From Takakia lepidozioides (Eukaryota > Streptophyta > Takakiopsida > Takakiales > Takakiaceae), in contig CM060732.1 of NCBI GenBank assembly GCA_030704615.1, positions 27,378,053 to 27,442,052 on the forward strand: DNA of 64,000 bases. The letters run 5' to 3'. Below are positions 35,340 through 46,872 of this stretch, piece by piece. Position 1 is the stretch's first letter. Each line of letters starts with the position of its first letter. A model generated the notes under the pieces. That model was given only the letters and a program-made list of their open reading frames with translations, did no database searches and was not told the origin of the DNA. Made by a program: the position numbers and the translations under genes.

Positions 35340-38300
35340 AATCCCGGAGGAGGAGTTTGTGCAGCTCGTTCACGCTCAACGCTGGTGGATGAATACCTCC
35401 TCAGGCAACATCACGGGACCACAAGGGAGCGTAGCGAATATTCTTGTCAGCTCGCCATGAATCCTCTTCTCCGCTAGGTGCCTCCTCAAGTCTTCGTCTC
35501 ACTGGACGGGTGTGAACATCTCCTTCCAAGTGTTGGCCTCTTCGAAGTAATGGCGTGTCCAAAGGCCCTCTCACAAGGCTGCCACCCACTTCCGAGGATT
35601 CTTTGATCTGGAGGTAGTCCTCATCAGCATTTCTTGTCTGTCCTGCCCCAAGCCCCACTGTTTCCCTTTCAAGAACTCGTTGTACCTGCATTGCTGTATA
35701 ATTGACCTCACAATGTCCTCCATTGTGGCAGTGACGATGTCCACCAGATGCGCCGCAGAGGAGGCACGCCAGAAAGAATGCACTGATTCGGCCATGTTTG
35801 TCGTCGGCATGTCGGTGTCGGAGTCGAGACACATTTCCTGCACATGCACATGTTGAGGTTACAAGCAAATTACAAATACTGACTAGCATAATATTCATCG
35901 GGACGCGAATTCATCCAACTCACCTCCCGCATATGGTCGCCGAACTGGAGGAAACGATAATGCCACCATGCTAGCCAATTGATCATTGCTCCCTCATCTG
36001 ATTTTCTTTACAGCACCTGACGATGTCCACCAAGCCCGTATATATGCAAACTGTGTCTCTGCATCATCCAAGGCGGGAGCACGCTTCCACGCAAGACACA
36101 TGGAACGGTGCTCCTCTCTAAAATCTGGCGCCACGAGCTTGGTTGTGTACTACGACAAACTCTGCAGAAATTGGAACCCACAAGATCTCTCTTTGCCTTC
36201 CATCGGAACATTAGGGTCTTCCCCGTACACCCTTCGGATGGCAGCCCAATTGCTTGTGCGTTGTCCGCCATGAAACCACGGAAATTGGGAGGGGGCAATC
36301 TCGCCCTGGCCATATGTTCGTTTATTCCCGGCCAAAGAAGAATCTCCGATTGTGTGTCCTCTCCTTTCATCTCACAAATAGCAATTGTCATTAGCATCCT
36401 GCAGTGGGTGTTGTAGACATGTGCACCCATTGTCACCCACTGGTGATTTGTAGTTTGTTTGATATGGTCGAACATGACCCAACTGTTTGACAAGTCCCCA
36501 CTTATCATCCGGTCGACCAGTTCGACGCCGCTGCCAGGCCCACACGTGGACATTTTGAATACGAAACAACGATCTACCTCAGTCCCTTGTCCTGGAAACC
36601 TACTTCCATGAATGTAGTCATATCCACATCATCGCTTCACCTCCAGAATGGAGTGCATATCCGAGCCATGCCCAATTTTCTGTTTGCAGGAGACAATGTG
36701 GTTTCGGACATTCGGTGAACAAACATGGGACACTGACTCCAGCAATGCCTCCATTTCCTTGTCATCGAGAGGAACTATGTGGGAGCCGTCTTCCGACATA
36801 ATTCTAGCCAATGTTATCTTATGGGGCGGCCTGCAGCTATATCTGTTTGGGTTTGGCACCAGGTCTCAACTTAACTTCCTCTTGAACGAGCTACTCTGCC
36901 TCGTGGGCAGCCTCCCGCAAGTTTCCCCTTGCCAATTTGTGACAATGGGAACCAACGTGTATGCAAGCTCGTGTGAGGTCAGGGAAACAGTGCAACACAT
37001 AGAACTGTTTGGTATTACAAACAGACATGCAATGTGGTGGTTCTTTGCAATGCGCACACTTAAATGTGGAGTTTGGAACCTTCTCTTGAGCTTGAAATGG
37101 TTGATGAGCTGTGCTTGTCCAATCCGTCTCGTTCCTGTGACCTCTGGATTTAAAGTGGAAGCAAGTTGGGGAGAAACACTGCAATGCGCCCGCACAAACA
37201 ACGTAGCGTACCCGCACACCATCGAGCAAGTTCATGCTGGTGGTTTTGGTGACGCACCAAGGATGACCGTCATGTTTTCTATCCATGTCTGTCAACATTC
37301 CGGACGCCCTCGAATAGTCCGTTCGAGGAGGGAACTCAAAGAAGATATTACCGTCGACGTCTACGGGAAGACATGTAACGGATTTAATTGCGAACTTGCG
37401 GTAGTCCAGCCTAGCCAGCTCCGAGTGGTGTCCCTCCATGTGAAGCCCTCGCAGAATTTCAAGAATGGATCGAACTGTTGTGCTCGTGCTGGGAATATGA
37501 CTCCCTCGTCCGCTGATGTCCATTGAGGACTTGCCTGATATCCAGGACGATCTCGGAACTTCCATGACCTCGTCTGAGTCGGACAGGTTGTGAACAACCC
37601 GGTTCTCGCTCGTCTTCATTGATGGGTTCGGCTCTGGATTTACTTCGTTGCGGACTTCTCTCTTTGAGGTACCCACTCTCTGATTCGCGAATTGTTTCGT
37701 GGAAGACGCCAGGATAGAAGGTGCATTTGGCGGGCAAATGAAGTCCCAACAGCCCTGTATATGACATTGTCCGATGGTGGAACTCGCCATTCCTTGCCGT
37801 CGCCAAAATCATCGTGGAGCACAACAATACTTTCGACTACAACTCCGTTTGAATCTTGCATTTCCTCCTCCAAAAATACCGACCCCGGTTTCAGGTGGTA
37901 TCGAACGCAGAGATATTTCTCCATCACCCGGCAGATGTCCCCTCTGCACGGAAATGTAGCTCTATGCTCATGAGGAGGGCAGTACACTATAGCGCTCGGT
38001 TTTCTGCCATGGGAGATGTGCACAAAAGACTGCCAGGATGGCGTTCGGGCAAGCGCCTTGGGAGAAGGGGGATGCAGCGAGGGGAACAAATGTAGGGCCG
38101 ATTTTTCCGAGCGACGAAGCCTATTCACGAATCCAGGGAGTCCACTCTCCCAAAAATCCAATGTCGGAGTGTTAATGAACCTTGTCTCCGGAATGCGGCC
38201 CCTGGCCTTTGCGCAATAACTGCCAACGGTATGCAGTCAGAAGGTATATGACCAGTGCAGATGCGCTGCGCAAACCAATAATTGTGGCGTCTGACAAGAA

Positions 38301-39030
38301 GCGTGGGGGGCGACCGTGCAAGCACCTTCCCCAGAGGGAACTGACAAAGGTGGCATTCCAGTGGGTCTGATTGCAAGATTGAGTGCCAGACCCTCGTTGC
38401 CAAAAGTCAACATTCAACAAAATGCCACATTGCACAAAAAGTGGAACTTTGGTTCAAATGAGACATTTTTATCAATAATGAACTGTGACAAGTATGCATG
38501 CCCTCACAAACCGAGGGAAGCCAAAAGTATGCATGGAATCCATGCTCAGGTAAGTTGGAAATTTGCTCCCGTGTTGCACTGTTCTCACCAAGAAGCTGGA
38601 ACCTCGATTGGCCTCTCAACAAGTTCATGACTGACAGGGTGTCGGTAGGTGAAGACAATGGATGCAACCCATTTGTCTTTGGTGTAGTGGACAACGGTGT
38701 CATGTCCTCCGATATATGCACCATCGTAAATCGAGATCTTTGCTGTGGAGACTTTGTGTCCATAGGACTCATCCTCGTAGCTTATGAAAATGTCCCCATA
38801 CACTGTTTGGGATGGAATCATGTCTGGCATGTACGTACACCCGATGCAATCCTCGTAGGCCCACTGGCAGCACCTCCAATGATGTAGTAAGGCTGTGCGG
38901 CTTTTGGGGATGTTCCATGCAGGCGAATAGTGCAGATCAACGATTCGCAGGCACCACAACCGCGCAAGCCCGTCCCCGCGAGGCTGATCGTGGAAGCCAG
39001 GAAGGTACTCAAGAGTGGACAGGTGCACCC
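35340..39030 (-). pseudogene. MULE transposase, copy A, frameshifted and lacking the SWIM end
   Basis: Reading from 39,030 downward: an N-terminal region, then KYLCVRYHLKPGSVFLEEE (37,915) and a Cys-rich segment (37,200-37,030: CAGALQCFSPTCFHFKSRG, FKCAHCKEPPHCMSVC). The catalytic core runs from about 36,550 with SWVMFDHIKQ (first Asp), FRGFMADNAQA (second Asp) and, after a putative intron, DSDTDMPTTNMAESVHSFW (Glu). A one-base change right after FMADNAQA near 36,250 shifts the frame. At about 35,395 the sequence jumps relative to copy B, deleting about 0.9 kb that holds the C-terminal basic region and SWIM finger. Earlier parts also change frame. By family knowledge it is a cut-and-paste transposase; this copy is inactive. 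Confidence 0.75.
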
Positions 39031-39419
39031 TCCTCTGCTAAGAGAGGTCTATCCAATCCCGCAGGTATATGAAATATCCCCTGACTTGGGCAAGAAGTCC
39101 CACGGGGTAAGATGCTTGTTTGGGCAGTTGCTTGGATCCTGGCACGCCATCGCCGACTATTGAAAGGGTTGCCAGGAAGCAGACAGGGTGCGCAGGGAGG
39201 GGGGAGTGTGGGGAAGCTGAAGTGAGAGGAGCTCGGAGCGAGGAAGTGTTGTTGTTGTCTCGGTTTGAAACGCGTGGGTCACGATCGAAGGTTGGGCGAG
39301 TGGCAAAGAAAAAGAGCAACATTTAATATAACCGTACCCAGGAATGAGGGGCATAATTTAATTCGACGTGGCGTCCAATCGGAGGGTGACGGCCCCACGT
39401 GCCTGCCAGAGAACATCTC

Positions 39420-40020
39420 CCGGATGGAAATTCGGTGCCGTTTTCCCATCCGAGGCCGTTCGCATGAACTCGTCTCGCGGGAGAGGCCGACACGTGGCCG
39501 ACATAGATCATCCCCTGGATGGAAAAACGGCGCCAAATTCCATCCGAGGCCGGTCGGATGGGGGAGAGGCCGACACCTAGCCGAGAGAGAACATCCCCCG
39601 GATGAAAAAACGGCGCCGAATTTCCATCCGGGGCCGGTCGGATGAAGTCGTCTCGCGGGGAGAGGCCGACACCTTGCCGACACAGAACATCCCCGTATGG
39701 AAAAACGGCGCTGAATTTCCATCCGGGACCAGTCAGATGAAGTCGTCTTGCGGGAGAGGCCGACACCTAGTCGACAGAGATCATCCTCCGGATAGAAAAA
39801 CGGCGCCGAATTTCCATCCAGGGCCGGTCGGATGAAGTCGTCTCGCGGGGAGAGGCCGACACCTGGCCGATAGAGATCATCCTCCGGATGGAAAAACGGC
39901 GCCGAATTTCCATCCGGGGCCGGTCGGATGAAGTCGTCTTGCGGGGAGAGGCCGACACCTGGCCGACAGAGAATATCCCCGGATGGAAAAACGGCGCCAA
40001 ATTTCCATCCGAGGGCCCCC
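39420..40020 (+). repeat. Hairpin tandem array, copy A, left arm (about 7 units)
   Basis: Units of about 96 bp, each with a hairpin GGATGGAAAAACGGCGCCGA followed by ATTTCCATCC, then GGTCGGATGAAGTCGTCTCG and GAGAGGCCGACACCTGGCCG. The hairpin arms (GGATGGAAA/TTTCCATCC) are conserved while the intervening text varies. Long open frames on both strands across it result from the repeat period and are not genes. Confidence 0.9.
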
Positions 40021-40189
40021 TTCATGAACAATTTTCAGTCGTTGCATCAAGTTTTCGCGTTTTTGGGTCTAATCACACACTAAACTTAGAGTTTTTGGCC
40101 TGCATGCCACTTTTTGGCACGTTATTCCCACCATTGTCGTCTGCTAGAGACAAATTCAGTGTCGATTTTCCATCCGGCCGCCCTCCCGC
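40021..40189. other. Unique spacer between the head-to-head arrays, copy A
   Basis: Conserved with 58,870-59,035 of copy B. It starts TTCATGAACAATTTTCAGTC and contains GGCCTGCATGCC, a near-perfect palindrome. It separates the two arrays of opposite orientation and could hold a divergent promoter (inference). Confidence 0.6.
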
Positions 40190-40910
40190 TTACCTCCTAG
40201 ATGGAAATTCGTCGCCGGTTTTCCATCCGGCCACGCTCCCGCTTACCTGCTGGATGGAAATTCGGCGACGGTTTTCCATCCTGCAGCGCTCCGGTTTACT
40301 TGCAGGATGGAAATTTGGCGCCGTTTTTCCATCCGTCCGCGCTTTCGCTTACCTGTAGGATGGAAATTCCGCGCCGGTTTTCCATCCGGGGATGTTCTCT
40401 GTCGGCCAGGTGTCGGCCTCTCCCCCCGAGACGACTTCACCGACGGGCCGCGGATGGAAATTTGGCGTCGTTTTTCCATCCGGGGGATGTTCTCTGTCGG
40501 CCAGGTGTCGGCCTCTCCCCCCGAGACGACTTCATCCGACGGGCCGCGGATGGAAATTTGGCGCCGTTTTTCCATCCGGGGGATGTTCTCTCTCGGCCAG
40601 GTGTCGGCCTCTCCCCCCGAGACGACTTCATCCGACGGCCCTCGGATGGAAATTCGGCGCCGTTTTTCCATCCGGGGGATATTCTCTCTTGGCCAGATGT
40701 CGGCCTCTCCCCCCGAGACGACTTCATCCGAACGGCCTCGGATGGAAATTCGGCGCCGGTATTCCATCCTGCAGCGCTCCTGTTTACCTGCAGGATGGAA
40801 ATTCGTCGCTGATTTTCCATCCGGCGGCTCCTGGATAGGCGGAGGGAGGGCCACGTTGCATCCTACTTCATCCGCTGGATAGAAATTCGGCGTCATTTTT
40901 TCCATCCAGT
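40190..40910 (-). repeat. Hairpin tandem array, copy A, right arm (inverted, about 9 units)
   Basis: The same unit as the left arm but inverted: GATGTTCTCTCTCGGCCAGG, GAGACGACTTCATCCGACGG, GGATGGAAATTCGGCGCCG and TTTTTCCATCC. Shorter 50-60 bp units with CTGCAGCGCTCC lie at both ends of the arm. Confidence 0.9.
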
Positions 40911-41165
40911 GGGCGAATAATAAATTCTCGGGGGGAGGATGGACCAGGTGGGGCCTGTGGCCGACCTCCATACCTCTGACATTGAAGGGCGCAGTTGCGC
41001 ATTAAATGTCCTCCGCCGCCAGTTTTGAACCGGATGTTCCGCACGGATTCCGCCCTTGCTTCCCGGATACGCCAACCCTAAACCCTGATGTGACGGGTGG
41101 ATGAAGTTCCACTCGAGGCCTGTACGCACGCATTCTGCGGGTGATTTTTTCTTTTACAGGGACTT

Positions 41166-41345
41166 ATGCCGCGTGGAAAAGGGCGTGGCTCTCCTGAGAT
41201 AAACCCCACATCCAGATCGCGGCGCAAATTGAAGCCTTTGTACTACGGGCGCCGTCCAACATCTCGCATGGCCAAACTGAAGCTCCAGCAGGAGATCCCC
41301 TTGTCTTGCTCACAGCCCGTGCCAACTGAAGCCAAGCACTCTCAG
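41166..41345 (+). CDS. Conserved 60-codon basic exon, copy A
   Basis: ATG six bases after a TTTTACAG acceptor-like site. It encodes 60 residues rich in Arg and Lys (MPRGKGRGSPEINPTSRSRR, LKPLYYGRRPTSRMAKLKLQ) and ends at CTCTCAG followed by GCAAG, a GC-type donor site. Copy B has the same exon at 60,107-60,286 with mostly silent or conservative differences, so the peptide was probably under selection. It is transcribed away from the transposase. Function unknown; a DNA-binding N-terminus of a second element protein is possible. Confidence 0.45.
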
Positions 41346-41394
41346 GCAAGCCCCTTCCTCTTTTGCGTTGTGTAACATGTGCGGTCTTCTTCAC

Positions 41395-41600
41395 TTTGTT
41401 TTGGCTAAGAAGATTGTTTGGGCAGATGAAGTGGCTTCAAAATATTTCACCCTGTTTTCCCCTCTTATCGAAATCGTCCTTAAATTTTCATGCTGATTTC
41501 TGCAAGTTACTGGTTGAGTGAACCATTGATAGTTTGCAATGCGTGTGCAAAGCCGGCAGCTCTGGAGAAGGCTGCTTCTGCATGTGATTGTTAGGCATTG
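41395..41600 (+). pseudogene. PPR-derived fragments inside MULE copy A
   Basis: AAGAAGATTGTTTGGGCAGATGAAG corresponds to the PPR E+ region (near 6,740). It is followed by the PPR 5' flank motif (CATTTCACCCTGTTTTCCCC) and by TTTGCAATGCGTGTGCAAAGC, which reads VCNACAKPAALEKAAS like the PPR L motif. Copy B has a longer version (60,357-60,730). This looks like captured host sequence. Confidence 0.7.
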
Positions 41601-41938
41601 CTTGGGTTTGTTTTCATTGGTGTTCCACGATTGTTGCGATGGTGGTTGCGATGGTGGTTCTCACAATTGTTGGGGATGACAGAGTGAAGACGAGCGCGAC
41701 ACACTGGTGGTATCATCGATAGCTCCAATTGCTCGAGCAGTCACTCCAAAAGCCGCTAGTCATCAATCGCAGTCGGAGAGTCGTTGGCAGCAATCGTCGG
41801 AGCTGGTGCTTCGCATGTTTGGATCGCCCAACTTGAGGCGGAGAGGGCAAGCAAAATCTTGCTCCTTTAGTTGGTGGACGGGAGGACCTGCAGCGAGAGT
41901 ACGCCAGAATAGGCTTTCGGGAGGTTGGTGCAGGCGGC

Positions 41939-44900
41939 ATGGCAGGTGAAGGGTGTCGGATGAGGACAGTAGATCCGGCAAAGGAGGAAGCTGATGCACA
42001 TGCAGTAGGGCCCGCCCATGCAAAGAAGAAGAAGAAAGCCAAGCACAAGCAATCCCCGGCGAGAGAGCCGTCACAGGCTGCGGAGGGGGGAGTGAGCAGG
42101 GCGCGTGAGGGTGTCAGTTCGCCTCAATCAAAGGTGGTCGTCCCCGAGGCCTCTCCTGCTGCTACCCCTAGTAAGAAACAGAAGGCCCGTGAGAGGGCAA
42201 AAGAGAGAGCAAAAGAACAAGCGAGACAGAAGGCTAGCCAGGAGGCAAGAGAAAAGGCCACTTAAGAGGCCAGGGGTGTCAAAATGACAGATGCCCATGT
42301 AAGCGAGGGACGCACAGAGACGGTGGAGCCCTCCAGCACACCAGAAATAGGCAGTAACACACCGGCTGCATCCTTACCGGTTACACCATCGCGGGTGGGA
42401 GCAGCCCCCGCAATTACCCATATGGTGGAGACTGGAGGAGGGGAAAGAACACCACAAAGAGCACGGATTGTGGGATTTCGAGGTGAAGCCGGGGAGAGGG
42501 CAGTAGAGACGGGAAGAGTGCTCGCGATGCTTCTGCCGGCGGTTGACCATGTTGAGGACGACGAGGGGGAGCTTTCTGACCAGGATGACATCCTCTCGGA
42601 CATCCCCAGGCCCCAAACCCGGAGCATACAGGCTGGATTTGGCGGTCCTGGTGGGCTGCCGGAGAACCCCTCTCCAGCAGACGTCATGTCGGAGGCGGAT
42701 ATGAAGTTGGCCGCTGCCAAGATGTTGGAGGCAACCCACAACAACATTGGCAGGGTCCTGGGGGGCATGGTGTACCCGGCCAAGCTTCGGATTCCCCTTT
42801 GCTGCTTGGTGTCATTGTAGGTGGTAAGACCTGCCCTCCCAGGCGATATCGACAAACTGAAATTCTCTTTTCGGGAGGGATATCGAATGGGGTCTGCCGC
42901 GTTTTACGTTTCCATTGAGAACGACCACAGAGCTTCTCGTGCCCATACTTCCGATGAGGTGGACAAATGGGGTCCCCATTGGCAAAGGCGAAATGAGGAG
43001 TTCGAGAGATTGATTGCTACTGATCGTCTTTTCCAGCACTTGTCCGGAAAGATGTTTTACGTGTGGGACGGCAATCATCGCCTCCTGGCATGGATGGAGT
43101 ACATAGCCCAAGCCCTCCCCAACGACCTGGATTGACACTTCGCAGTGGAGTGTGTTGTGCTGAAGGTTGCGGGACCCAAAGATCACAGTCTTCTCAAAGC
43201 TGCAATGGCAGACATCAACTCGTAAGTTACAATGCCTCTTGCTTTGGAACTTTGAATTTGAAACAGTCATTTCATTGCCAATCGTCATATTTATTGCAAA
43301 TTCTCACTTCAGTATTTTTTAATGGAAATGTGGCATTGCAGGGTGACTGAGAATGCCTTCATTGCCACCATCTTGTCCCATATGCTCTTCCGAGTGAAGG
43401 ATGTTGGGAAGCAGGGGGTGCAAGAGTTTGCCAATTCGCTCATTGTCGACCTCCTGCGCAAGTCGGAGGCAAAGGCAGACAGAACCTGGTATAGGCTGAG
43501 CATAGACGCCATGGTGGACTACATATTTCGGGTAAAGCTCCTAACTGTTTTGTTCAACTAATCTATCTCTCCTCCCACAATAGAAGAAAAAGTGTTGAAC
43601 AGGATTTCTAATCTTATGTGCGCATTTTTTACAAACAAAAATTCAGCAGGATTTGGCACACGCGCAGAGGTTCTACATGGAGTCAGAGGAGAAGAAACTA
43701 ACCCTCCTGGCACTGGAATCGTATCTCAAAGCTGCGGAGGCGAAGGCCCGCATAAAGTACAAGTCGCGGATGGTAAAGTACGTGGCCATAGCTGATCCCG
43801 CCCTTGGTGCCGACTTTCTGGTGGAGGTGGGGAAGCACTACTCCCGAGCTCTGAAGCCCACGATGACATTGGAGAAGCTGCATCGTCTAGCCACATCTTG
43901 TGTGGATGCAATAGAAAAGGTGATACATTCTTAACCAAATTGTCGTGGCAACAATTCGTTTTTGTGGTGTTTGGCCCTTACTAATATGCTGGGTGGTTGG
44001 ACAGACTCGGTGGCTCCAAATCTGGAATGGTTCCCGAAGTACAAGGGACATGTGAAGCTTCCCCAAACCCGACAAATTGTTTGACCCCACATTCGACATG
44101 TGGATGAACCGCATGACATGGTAGTTTCAGGTACTTTCCCAGGCTTCATTTGCCGGTTCTACGCTTGTACCGGGTGGATTTACCGTATTTTTTGAGGAAA
44201 ACGGTCTGATGGAGAATTTCCACAGGTGACGACGAATGCGCAAGTGCAGCTTGACACATAAGCACATCAGTTCAAGCTGGAGATTTCTGGTGAAGCAGAG
44301 AGCCTACACGACTATCTGACGAGGTACTTTCTACTCTACAAAACCGACCTATTCTTTCGAGAGATACCCCATGCCCGCCGGAGCCATGAGTTCACCGACC
44401 AGCCAAACATGGCCAAAGCGGCAATGCGCCTTCTCTACAGGTACATACGCGATGCATGTCTTTTTAGTCCCTACATTTCCAGGATGTAAGAGGCCTTATG
44501 TGGCGCATGAAAATTAGGTGAAGTCCTTGGAAAAATGGCGCCGATTCGGGCCATGGGGGATGGTTGTCCAGGGGGTGGCTGGCACTCAGTCTGGAAATTC
44601 GGCGCCATTTTTCTAGTTCAAGGCCCAGTTAGTTCTGGGACTTAGCCATTTTCGGCTCCAACCTGGGAAAATGGCGCCGAATTTCCAGTTCAAGGCCCCG
44701 AAAATGGTGAAGTCCCTAGGGTGGCTGGCACCGAAACCGGAAATTCAGTGCCATTTTTCCAGTTCCGGGCCCAGTCAGTTATGGGACTTAGCCATTTTTG
44801 GCCCCAACCTGGGAAAATGGCGCCGAATTTCCAGTTCAGGGCCCGAAAATGGGTAAGTCCCTAGGGTGGCTGGCACCGAAACCGGAAATTCGGCGCCATT

Positions 44901-45584
44901 TTTCCAGTTCTAGGCCCAGTCAGTTCTGGGACTTAGCCATTTTTGGCCCCAACCTGGGAAAATGGCGCCGAATTTCCAGTTCAGGCCTCAAAAATGGGTA
45001 AGTCCCTTGGGTGGTTGGCACTGAAACTGGAAATTCGGCGCCGTTTTTCCACGCCATGTCGGAAAATGGCTAAGCTTCAGAACTGACTGGGCCCGGAACT
45101 GGAAAAATTGCGCCGAAATTCCACTTTCATTGCAGGACACCCCGGAGAGCTGGGACCACTGGGCCCACCCCGCATAGAAATTCGGCGTGTATTTTGCAGT
45201 TTCATTCCCTAAAACTTACCCCGTTCCGGGGACCTCATTCTGAGTGTGTTTCTTGAATGCAGGTACTGCAAGTTCTCCCTTTTGGAGAAAGGTCATATGT
45301 CCTTCGAGCCACCATTCTTCCTGGCATAGAGGAACCCTGGGGCTGACTCCATGTACATTGACGTAATCGTGAAGGAGTGGCATCTGGAACATTTGCGCAA
45401 CTGCCCTTGGTATGTGGACCTTCCGTCCGACTCGCTCAACTCATCCGAGTTTCAATTGAAGCTGGATGCGGAGGCCCGACGAAACCGGGCTCCACTGCCT
45501 CCGCTGGGTCCAAAGGAGGCAAAAGCGCTTGCTAAGTCCATGAAAGCGGCAGAGCTTGCTCGGGCAGGTATTCAGGAGAATTGA
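41939..45584 (+). pseudogene. Multi-exon gene with ParB/sulfiredoxin-like motif, decayed
   Basis: The gene starts with a Lys/Ala-rich basic region (41,939-42,265), then an acidic low-complexity part (42,284-42,820). The conserved core at 42,821-43,222 contains FSFREGYRMGSAAFYVSIEN and FYVWDGNHRLLAWMEYIAQA; DGNHR with flanking hydrophobics is the ParB/Srx-fold signature (family knowledge). Further exons: 43,341-43,529 (SHMLFRVKDVGKQGVQEFAN), 43,649-43,918 (helical, ALESYLKAAEAKARIKYKSR), about 44,004-44,130 (APNLEWFPKYKGHVKLP), 44,222-44,440 (LHDYLTRYFLLYKTDLFFRE), 45,262-45,584 (VKEWHLEHLRNCPWYVDLPS). Most borders show GT-AG signals. In-frame stops (TAA 42,263, TGA 43,133) and a frameshift near 44,065 mark it as decayed. 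It lies 0.25 kb beyond copy A and may be its second gene. Confidence 0.6.
44510..45200. repeat. GGCGCC hairpin array in the last intron of the ParB-like gene
   Basis: Tandem units of about 160 bp contain paired palindromes, for example GGGAAAATGGCGCCGAATTT and GGAAATTCGGCGCCATTTTT, joined by GGGCCCAGTCAGTTCTGGGA and AAGTCCCTAGGGTGGCTGGC. The core is the same GGAAAnnnGGCGCCnnnTTTCC palindrome as in the MULE arrays, but the spacer text differs. Confidence 0.85.
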
Positions 45585-45736
45585 ATGAGAAGAATAAATG
45601 ACAAAAGAAAAGGACATGGAAACAGGGAAGTACAGTAACCCCCAAAAAACAAAAAACCACCGGGGCACCAGAGGAGGCGCAGGAGGGGCCCCAAGGGAGT
45701 GACTCTGACAACGACTTTGTTCAAGGTCCTCACAAA

Positions 45737-45764
45737 TTTAGGGTTTAGGGTTTAGGGTTTAGGG
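45737..45764 (+). repeat. Interstitial telomere repeats (TTTAGGG)4
   Basis: Four perfect plant-type telomere units at the exact border of terminal unit B. Confidence 0.95.
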
Positions 45765-46872
45765 TTCACATAAAGTGTCAAAACAAGTGTAGCAGTACAA
45801 CGCGGATGCACTGGGTGCAAGATAAACACAATCCGGGCAAGAAAGTTCTAGGGGGTCCAGTTACGCACCCCTGGAAAAATTTCAGATCCTGTGAATCAAA
45901 CCTGAAAGGAGAGATCCTGAGAGACAGGAAACTAGAATAGAAGTATGCGAGGTGTCTTGAAATGCAACTCCAAACCTATGCAAGAGGCAAATGTGCGTAT
46001 GAGAACTATTTCACTGGATGCACAGGAGAATAGAACCTTATCTCTGTTTTGTAAGAGAATGGACACACTAGGAACAACTTAGATGCATATCTCACATGCG
46101 CTACTTGAGATGGAGTTTTTGGCATGCACTATCGTATAGACACAGAGCACATAACAATGCAATGATCTAAAGCAGGGGATACAAACGCATCTAAAACTCG
46201 ACAACTTCAAATGGTGAGACCACGAGGCGAGATCATGGAAAGTAGTGAAGCCAAATCTTTCTAAACCCCAGACTAGTTTCGCTCAGCACGTGAGCTCATC
46301 ATTGGGAAAGAAAAGGAATGAGATACAAACCCCACCCCCCACTTATATACTACTAGGAGTGAACTGCCTCGTATAGACAATCTTCCAGTGGATGTCTTTG
46401 AGGAGAAAAACCATCCAACAGATGTCTCGTACGGTGAAAATCGTCCAAAAAGTATCGGTGGGAGAAAGTCATCCAGTGGATGAAAACAAGTTCTCGACAA
46501 GAGAGAACCAGATCCAAATAATAAAAATCATCCAAATAGTCAATTGCATATCTCTCAAATACAACTAACTCCGTGAGTTTATGACTATGCAACAATGGCC
46601 GAAACCACTTCGAAAGGAACGCAAAACTTGTAAGAGCTTTGCACACGCAAACCATCGCGCAACCATCGTATTGCTAAAGCCTGCAGCTGTGTTATCCTAA
46701 ACGTGTCCAACCATGATCCCCACCTTCCGACCTCCAAGAAGAAACACAACTCAGTCTTCGTATTGTTGCCTCATCAAATGAATGAGCAGCTTGGTCAAAA
46801 GAATGAAGATCAACATCTGCCTCCATTACGTAAAGGCGAAAAAGATGTGTTGCAGCTAACACTATAAGAAAG
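45737..46872 (-). mobile_element. Penelope-associated terminal unit B with four telomere repeats
   Basis: Begins with four perfect TTTAGGG units (45,737-45,764), then AGGGTTCACATAAAGTGTCA and the unit body shared with 33,691-34,593, including the conserved TATA stretch near 46,341. It ends where TTTAGGG at 46,873 opens unit C, so B and C are tandem. It has no RT gene attached. Confidence 0.6.

Larger units (their letters stand above)
34771..41684 (-). mobile_element. Large MULE copy A
   Basis: Collinear with 50,532-60,838 over its whole length and in the same orientation. Shared parts, left to right, are the GAGGTTAG..CATGAGC end, GGCGCC palindromes, the minus-strand transposase, an array of ~96-bp hairpin units, a unique spacer, an inverted array, a plus-strand 60-codon exon and PPR-derived scraps, ending at the common ACAGAG. 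The left end is supported by a third copy (15,225). The right border is only where similarity to copy B stops. I see no obvious terminal inverted repeat and no target-site duplication, so the real right end may lie further out, possibly beyond the ParB-like gene. Confidence 0.7.

Noticed and set aside
39279-40031. Long frames across the hairpin arrays (also 40,243-40,971, 56,099-56,707, 57,630-58,214, 59,044-59,706)
   Set aside because: The 96-bp unit is a multiple of three and GC-rich, so several frames on both strands stay open. The peptides are pure repeats without start context or conservation beyond the DNA.
34771-41684. Terminal inverted repeats and target-site duplications for the MULE copies
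   Set aside because: I compared both ends of the two large copies and the known end of copy C. The left ends agree, but no matching inverted sequence or 8-11 bp duplication was visible at the right border.
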